A stretch of DNA of 10,417 nt from SZUA-186 sp041552135 (GTDB lineage Bacteria; Pseudomonadota; Gammaproteobacteria; UBA9214), in the NCBI GenBank assembly GCA_041552135.1, contig JBFELL010000102.1:1-10417 (forward strand). Reading direction: 5' to 3'. The notes under the pieces are model-generated. The model made no database searches, was not told where the DNA came from, and worked only from the letters and a program-made list of their open reading frames with translations. This document shows positions 6,874 through 10,417 of this stretch, one piece after another; position 1 is the first letter of the stretch; each line of letters begins with the position of its first letter. A program made the position numbers and the translations under genes.

Positions 6874-6975
6874 TCGCCCGACAGGGCGAAACCTGTACCT
6901 GATGAATACCCGGTTGACTTGATTCACATTACCTAACACCCTCACCACACCTGAAAACAAAGAGATGCCACCAAC

Positions 6976-7782
6976 ATGACACGAATCGCAATCACCGGCG
7001 CGGCCGGTCGCATGGGCCGCAGCCTGATCGAGGCCTGCCACACCACCGACGGGCTGGACGTCACCGTTGCCCTGGAGCACCCCGACAGCAGCCTGCTCGG
7101 CAGCGATGCCGGCGAGCTGGCCGGTGTGGGCCGGCTGGGCGTGAGCGTGGGTGCGGACATTGCCGCGGTGACCGGTGACTTCGACGTCCTGATCGACTTC
7201 ACCCGCCCGGCCGCCACGCTGGCGAACCTCGCGGCATGCCGTGCCGCGGGGCGGCGCACGGTGATCGGCACCACCGGTTTTACCGAGGGGGAGCGTGCGC
7301 AGATTGCCGCTGCCGCCGATGATGTCGCCGTGGTGTTCGCGCCCAACATGAGTGTCGGCGTCAACCTGTGCCTGAAGCTGCTGGACATGGCGGCACGGGT
7401 GCTCGGCGACGAGGTTGATATCGAGGTCATCGAGGCGCACCATCGCCACAAGGTCGACGCACCGTCGGGTACCGCCCTGCGCATGGGCGAGGTGGTGGCC
7501 GCGGCGCTCGGCCGCGATCTGAAGGATTGCGCCGTCTACGGACGGGAAGGGCATACCGGCGAGCGCGACCGCCAGACCATCGGCTTCGAGACCATCCGCG
7601 CCGGTGACATCGTCGGCGACCATACTGTGCTATTTGCCGGCACCGGCGAGCGCGTCGAGATCACCCACAAGGCCTCCAGCCGCATGACCTTCGCCAGTGG
7701 CGCCGCACGCGCCGCCGCCTGGCTGATGGACCGAGACAGGGGCCTGTTCGACATGCAGGATGTGCTGGGTCTGAAGGACTGA
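6976..7782 (+). CDS. dapB: 4-hydroxy-tetrahydrodipicolinate reductase
   Basis: DapB reduces 4-hydroxy-tetrahydrodipicolinate with NAD(P)H in the diaminopimelate/lysine pathway, which feeds peptidoglycan. The 268 residues (E. coli 273) begin with the Rossmann dinucleotide motif GAAGRMG at 8-14. IDFTRP and GTTGF follow in the nucleotide-binding half. The active-site signature EAHHRHKVDAPSGTA starts at residue 153, placing the catalytic His at 155 and Lys at 159 (E. coli His159 and Lys163). The ATG start gives the standard N-terminus MTRIAITGAAGRMG. The ribosome site is weak, a purine run (AAAGAGA) ending about 10 nt upstream. The gene is separated from dnaJ by the fold-back element. I see no convincing promoter in 6892-6975. 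Confidence 0.97.
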   Translation: MTRIAITGAAGRMGRSLIEACHTTDGLDVTVALEHPDSSLLGSDAGELAGVGRLGVSVGADIAAVTGDFDVLIDFTRPAATLANLAACRAAGRRTVIGTTGFTEGERAQIAAAADDVAVVFAPNMSVGVNLCLKLLDMAARVLGDEVDIEVIEAHHRHKVDAPSGTALRMGEVVAAALGRDLKDCAVYGREGHTGERDRQTIGFETIRAGDIVGDHTVLFAGTGERVEITHKASSRMTFASGAARAAAWLMDRDRGLFDMQDVLGLKD

Positions 7783-7806
7783 GCCGTGGGGAATAAAGGC
7801 GAGATG

Positions 7807-7897
7807 TTCACCGCCGAGACGCAGGGAAAGGCATAAAAACGGCTCACCGCAAAGGCGCAAAGGGCGCAAGGATAAACTCTGGGTCCTCTGCGGTGAA
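7807..7897. repeat. Intergenic repeat of the TTCACCGCxGAG type
   Basis: TTCACCGCCGAG (7807-7818) and CTCTGCGGTGAA (7886-7897) are inverted ends matching at 11 of 12 positions. Between them lies CACCGCAAAGGCGCAAAGGG with a short tandem of GGCGCAA. I recognise this as resembling a widespread bacterial intergenic repeat rich in 'CACCGCAGAGACGCAGAG' strings. I cannot name its family or show a function. It fills most of the space between dapB and the carA promoter. Confidence 0.6.
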
Positions 7898-7920
7898 TCC
7901 CGCTTTTCCTGATCCCTCCG

Positions 7921-7950
7921 TAGACAGCCCGGCCGGGAATCCATTACAAT
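7921..7950 (+). promoter_or_regulatory. Candidate sigma-70 promoter of carAB
   Basis: TAGACA (7921-7926) and TACAAT (7945-7950) each match the sigma-70 hexamers at 5 of 6, with an 18-nt spacer. The predicted transcription start is near 7957, about 90 nt before the carA start. No ArgR box or PurR/PyrR-type site is recognisable nearby. Confidence 0.55.
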
Positions 7951-7988
7951 CCCCCGCCAGATTCGAGGCAGTTCATTGCAGCATCCAG

Positions 7989-8022
7989 AACGGGATGGTT
8001 CCGCCGGGGACCCTCCCGTTTT
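7989..8022 (+). promoter_or_regulatory. Terminator-like hairpin in the carA leader (possible attenuator)
   Basis: AACGGGA (7989-7995) pairs with TCCCGTT (8014-8020). GGTTCC (7997-8002) pairs with GGGACC (8007-8012), including one G-T pair. A single T-C mismatch separates the stems and the loop is GCCG. Four T residues (8019-8022) close the structure. It lies between the candidate promoter and the carA ribosome site, where an attenuator would be expected. Function is inference. Confidence 0.5.
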
Positions 8023-8036
8023 CTACGTCCAGACGC

Positions 8037-8041
8037 GGAGG
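8037..8041 (+). promoter_or_regulatory. Ribosome binding site deciding the carA TTG start
   Basis: GGAGG at 8037-8041 lies 5 nt before TTG at 8047-8049. No ATG or GTG near this position gives a CarA-like N-terminus, so this strong Shine-Dalgarno sequence supports initiation at TTG. Confidence 0.8.
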
Positions 8042-8046
8042 TCTTC

Positions 8047-9189
8047 TTGAGGAAACCGGCCCTGTTGGCTTTGCAAGACGGAAGTCTGTTCCGGGGCGTT
8101 TCTATTGGTATTGAAGGCCAGATCAGCGGCGAAGTGGTGTTCAACACCGCCATGACCGGTTACCAGGAGATCCTTACCGATCCCTCCTATGCCCGCCAGA
8201 TCGTCACCCTGACCTACCCGCACATCGGCAATGTCGGCACCAATCCCGAGGACGAGGAGGCCGGTGCCATCCACTGCTCCGGTCTGGTGATCCGCGACCT
8301 GCCGGCCTGCACCAGCAATTTCCGCAGCACGGCGTCCCTGGAGGACTACCTGCAGTCGCGCAGGGTCATTAGTATCGCCGATATCGACACCCGCCGCCTG
8401 ACGCGCATTCTGCGCGAGAAGGGCGCACAGAACGGTTGCCTAGTGGCCGGCGACGCCATCGACGAGCAGGCGGCGATCGCCGGGGCGCAGGCCTTCCCGG
8501 GCCTGAAGGGATTGGATCTTGCCAGGGAAGTCTCCACGGCCGGGTCGTATCCGTGGCGACAGGGTACGTGGTCGCTCGAGGGCGGTCTGCCGGTCGATGC
8601 GCCGGATGCGGACCTGCCGTACCACGTGGTGGCCTACGATTTCGGCGTCAAGCGCAATATTCTGCGTATGCTGGCAGACCGGGGCTGCCGCCTGACGGTG
8701 GTGCCGGCACAGACGCCGGCCAGCGAGGTCATGGCCCTGCAGCCGGACGGTGTGTTCCTGTCCAACGGGCCGGGAGATCCCGAGCCGTGCGACTATGCGA
8801 TCGTCGCCATTCGCGAACTGCTGGCAGCCAATCTGCCGGTGTTCGGGATCTGCCTCGGTCACCAGTTGCTGGCGCTGGCCAGCGGCGCGCGCACCATGAA
8901 GATGAAGTTCGGCCACCACGGCGCCAACCACCCGGTGCAGGATCTCGACAGCCGGCAGGTCATGATTACCAGCCAGAACCACGGTTTTGCGGTGGACGAG
9001 GACAGCCTGCCGGAACAACTGACGGCAACGCACCGCTCGCTGTTCGACGGCTCGCTGCAGGGTGTAGCGCGCACCGACTGCCCGGCCTTCAGCTTCCAGG
9101 GCCACCCGGAGGCCAGTCCCGGGCCGCACGATGTCGCGCCGCTGTTCGACCGGTTTATTGGGTTAATGGCAAAACGAAACCAGCTGTAG
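8047..9189 (+). CDS. carA: Carbamoyl phosphate synthetase, small (glutaminase) subunit
   Basis: CarA hydrolyses glutamine and channels ammonia to CarB for carbamoyl phosphate synthesis, shared by arginine and pyrimidine pathways. The protein has 380 residues (E. coli 382). The N-terminal CPSase domain has GEVVFNTAMTGYQEILTDPSYARQIV. The class I glutamine amidotransferase domain has the nucleophile Cys269 in FGICLGHQ and His353/Glu355 in FQGHPEASPGPHD, all at E. coli numbering. The start is TTG at 8047, which gives RKPALLALQDGSLF in line with the family, and it is backed by a strong GGAGG. The stop codon TAG lies inside a palindromic repeat that fills the gap to carB, so the last residues were probably set by that insertion. 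The leader contains a terminator-like hairpin. Confidence 0.97.
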   Translation: MRKPALLALQDGSLFRGVSIGIEGQISGEVVFNTAMTGYQEILTDPSYARQIVTLTYPHIGNVGTNPEDEEAGAIHCSGLVIRDLPACTSNFRSTASLEDYLQSRRVISIADIDTRRLTRILREKGAQNGCLVAGDAIDEQAAIAGAQAFPGLKGLDLAREVSTAGSYPWRQGTWSLEGGLPVDAPDADLPYHVVAYDFGVKRNILRMLADRGCRLTVVPAQTPASEVMALQPDGVFLSNGPGDPEPCDYAIVAIRELLAANLPVFGICLGHQLLALASGARTMKMKFGHHGANHPVQDLDSRQVMITSQNHGFAVDEDSLPEQLTATHRSLFDGSLQGVARTDCPAFSFQGHPEASPGPHDVAPLFDRFIGLMAKRNQL

Positions 9190-9267
9190 GTCGGGTTAGC
9201 GAAGCGTAACCCGACAATTATCGATCCGGTGTCGGGTTACGGCGTTTCACGCCTGACCCGACCTACA
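9185..9267. repeat. Palindromic repeat between carA and carB, containing the carA stop
   Basis: TGTAGGTCGGGT (9185-9196) and ACCCGACCTACA (9256-9267) are perfect 12-bp inverted ends of an 83-bp unit. Inside are two hairpins: GTCGGGTTA/TAACCCGAC (9190-9198 and 9207-9215, perfect, 8-nt loop), and GTCGGGT...GGCG/CGCC...ACCCGAC (9231-9262, imperfect). The paired-hairpin form resembles REP/BIME-type or MITE-like repeats. The string 'TAGGTCGGGTTA' is familiar to me from many proteobacterial spacers. The carA stop TAG is at 9187-9189, within the left end. Confidence 0.75.
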
Positions 9268-9286
9268 TTCAAGTATCAAAGTACAC

Positions 9287-10417
9287 ATGCCAAAACGCAC
9301 TGACATCGAAAGCGTCCTGATCATCGGCGCCGGCCCGATCATTATCGGCCAGGCCTGCGAGTTCGATTACTCCGGCGCACAGGCCTGCAAGGCGCTGCGC
9401 GAGGAGGGCTACCGGGTCGTGCTGGTGAATTCCAATCCGGCGACTATCATGACTGACCCGGACACCGCGGATGCCGTCTACATCGAGCCGGTGCACTGGA
9501 AGACGGTCGCCGCCATCATCGATAAGGAGCGCCCGGACGTATTGCTGCCGACCATGGGCGGCCAGACGGCGCTCAACTGCGCGCTCGACCTGGTGCGCGA
9601 GGGGGTGCTCGAGAAATACGGCGTCGAGCTGATCGGCGCCAGCCGCGAGGCCATCGACATGGCCGAGGACCGCGGTCTGTTCCGTGACGCCATGACGGAA
9701 ATCGGCCTGTCGACACCGCATGCTGCCGTGGTGCACAGCATGGAAGAGGCCCACCAGATGCAGGCCTCGATCGGTTTCCCCGTCATCATCCGGCCGTCGT
9801 TTACCCTCGGCGGCAGCGGTGGCGGCATTGCCTATAACAAGGAAGAGTTCGTCACCATCTGCGAGCACGGCCTGGACCTCTCGCCGACCACCGAGGTGCT
9901 GCTGGAGGAGTCCATCCTCGGCTGGAAGGAATACGAGATGGAAGTGGTGCGCGACCGGAGCGACAACTGCATCATCATCTGTTCCATCGAGAACCTCGAC
10001 CCGATGGGCGTGCATACCGGCGACTCCATCACCGTGGCGCCGGCGCAGACCCTGACCGACAAGGAATACCAGATCATGCGCAACGCCTCGCTGGCTGTGC
10101 TGCGCAAGATCGGTGTCGAGACCGGCGGTTCCAACGTGCAGTTTGCCATCAACCCGGCAGACGGGCGCATGGTCATCATCGAGATGAACCCCCGTGTGTC
10201 ACGTTCCTCGGCGCTGGCCTCCAAGGCCACCGGCTTCCCGATTGCCACGGTGGCCGCCAAGCTCGCGGTCGGCTACACACTGGATGAACTGAAGAACGAG
10301 ATCACCGGCGGGGCCACGCCGGCGTCGTTCGAGCCGAACATCGACTACGTCGTCACCAAGGTGCCGCGGTTTACCTTCGAGAAGTTCCCGCAGGCCGAGC
10401 CGGTGCTCGGTACCCAG
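9287..10417 (+). CDS. carB: Carbamoyl phosphate synthetase, large subunit, N-terminal part (cut by window edge)
   Basis: CarB makes carbamoyl phosphate from bicarbonate, ammonia and two ATP. The frame is open from ATG at 9287 to the last base, 377 residues of about 1,070 expected. It starts MPKRTDIESVLIIGAGPIIIGQACEFDYSG, nearly identical to E. coli. The visible part is the carboxyphosphate-forming ATP-grasp half. It has Arg129, Arg169 in RPSFT, the glycine-rich loop GGSGGG, and Glu299/Asn301/Arg303 in EMNPRVSR, all at E. coli numbering. The oligomerisation, carbamoyl-phosphate and allosteric domains lie beyond the window. No Shine-Dalgarno sequence is evident before the ATG. carA ends 97 bp upstream across a palindromic repeat. 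Transcription presumably continues from carA, since I see no promoter in the gap. Confidence 0.97.
   Translation, partial: MPKRTDIESVLIIGAGPIIIGQACEFDYSGAQACKALREEGYRVVLVNSNPATIMTDPDTADAVYIEPVHWKTVAAIIDKERPDVLLPTMGGQTALNCALDLVREGVLEKYGVELIGASREAIDMAEDRGLFRDAMTEIGLSTPHAAVVHSMEEAHQMQASIGFPVIIRPSFTLGGSGGGIAYNKEEFVTICEHGLDLSPTTEVLLEESILGWKEYEMEVVRDRSDNCIIICSIENLDPMGVHTGDSITVAPAQTLTDKEYQIMRNASLAVLRKIGVETGGSNVQFAINPADGRMVIIEMNPRVSRSSALASKATGFPIATVAAKLAVGYTLDELKNEITGGATPASFEPNIDYVVTKVPRFTFEKFPQAEPVLGTQ

Larger units (their letters stand above)
6425..6891. mobile_element. 467-bp fold-back (MITE-like) intergenic element
   Basis: The 618-bp gap between dnaJ and dapB holds no supportable gene. Bases 6425-6497 and the reverse complement of 6819-6891 align without gaps at 57 of 73 positions by my hand count. 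Weaker similarity, about 70% with one gap, continues inward to about 6534 and 6781. Each end contains two nested hairpins (CGCCC/GGGCG, and a perfect 14-bp stem), and the centre contains further stems. No transposase, clear target-site duplication or start codon with a ribosome site is visible. Short open frames inside it are Arg/Ser/Pro-rich and look like shadows. I recall similar GGTACTTT...AAAGTACC intergenic sequences in other proteobacteria but cannot name the family. A non-autonomous mobile element or a structured RNA are both possible. The flanks, 6358-6424 and 6892-6975, show only a T7 run at 6371-6377. Confidence 0.65.

Noticed and set aside
6914..6942. dapB promoter using TTGACT at 6914-6919
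   Set aside because: No acceptable -10 hexamer occurs 16-18 nt downstream.
7781..7845. GAGCCGT/ACGGCTC inverted repeat spanning the dapB stop
   Set aside because: Seven bases separated by over 50 nt is expected by chance in GC-rich sequence, and it crosses the edge of the recognised repeat.
7893..8114. 73-codon open frame over the carA start, or a shorter leader peptide from ATG 7995
   Set aside because: It runs out of frame into carA for over 60 nt, has no good ribosome site, and shows no run of regulatory codons such as Arg repeats.
1..10417. CRISPR array, tRNA, rRNA, toxin-antitoxin, phage or defence genes
   Set aside because: I looked for regularly spaced repeats, tRNA-like cloverleaf ends and unknown accessory open frames and saw none. 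All real genes are conserved housekeeping genes.

Overview
The window is a GC-rich, tightly packed stretch of a gammaproteobacterial chromosome. Every protein resembles its Escherichia coli counterpart closely, and active-site numbering matches E. coli in DnaK, CarA and CarB. The gene order (recN, nadK, hrcA, grpE, dnaK, dnaJ, dapB, carA, carB) is a known gammaproteobacterial neighbourhood. The presence of hrcA with a CIRCE operator points away from enterics and towards a Chromatiales/Ectothiorhodospiraceae- or Xanthomonadales-like lineage. That placement is inference from gene order and the HrcA/CIRCE system, not from a search.

Layout. Bases 1-1115 (minus strand) hold the start of recN, cut by the window edge, and all of nadK upstream of it. 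A 178-bp divergent spacer carries a sigma-70-like promoter and a CIRCE operator for hrcA. Bases 1294-6357 (plus strand) hold the chaperone cluster hrcA-grpE-dnaK-dnaJ. A good sigma-32-type promoter overlaps the grpE stop codon and points into dnaK. Two hairpins lie between dnaK and dnaJ. Bases 6358-6975 hold no supportable gene but contain a 467-bp fold-back element with long inverted ends. dapB follows (6976-7782), then a spacer with a small repeat, a candidate promoter and a terminator-like leader hairpin. carA (8047-9189) starts at TTG. A palindromic repeat then supplies the carA stop codon, and carB (from 9287) runs off the right edge.

How the genes work together. DnaK, its nucleotide exchange factor GrpE and its J-protein DnaJ form the Hsp70 folding machine. 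HrcA is the repressor that should read the CIRCE site, and the sigma-32-like promoter suggests positive heat-shock control added inside the operon. dapB (lysine/diaminopimelate synthesis) and carAB (carbamoyl phosphate for arginine and pyrimidines) are biosynthetic genes downstream. NadK makes NADP, and RecN acts in double-strand break repair.

I found no new protein system. The unusual content is between genes: every spacer from dnaK onward carries a different inverted-repeat structure. The fold-back element after dnaJ, whose end hairpins covary, is the most striking. The translated genes look intact, with no frameshifts seen.
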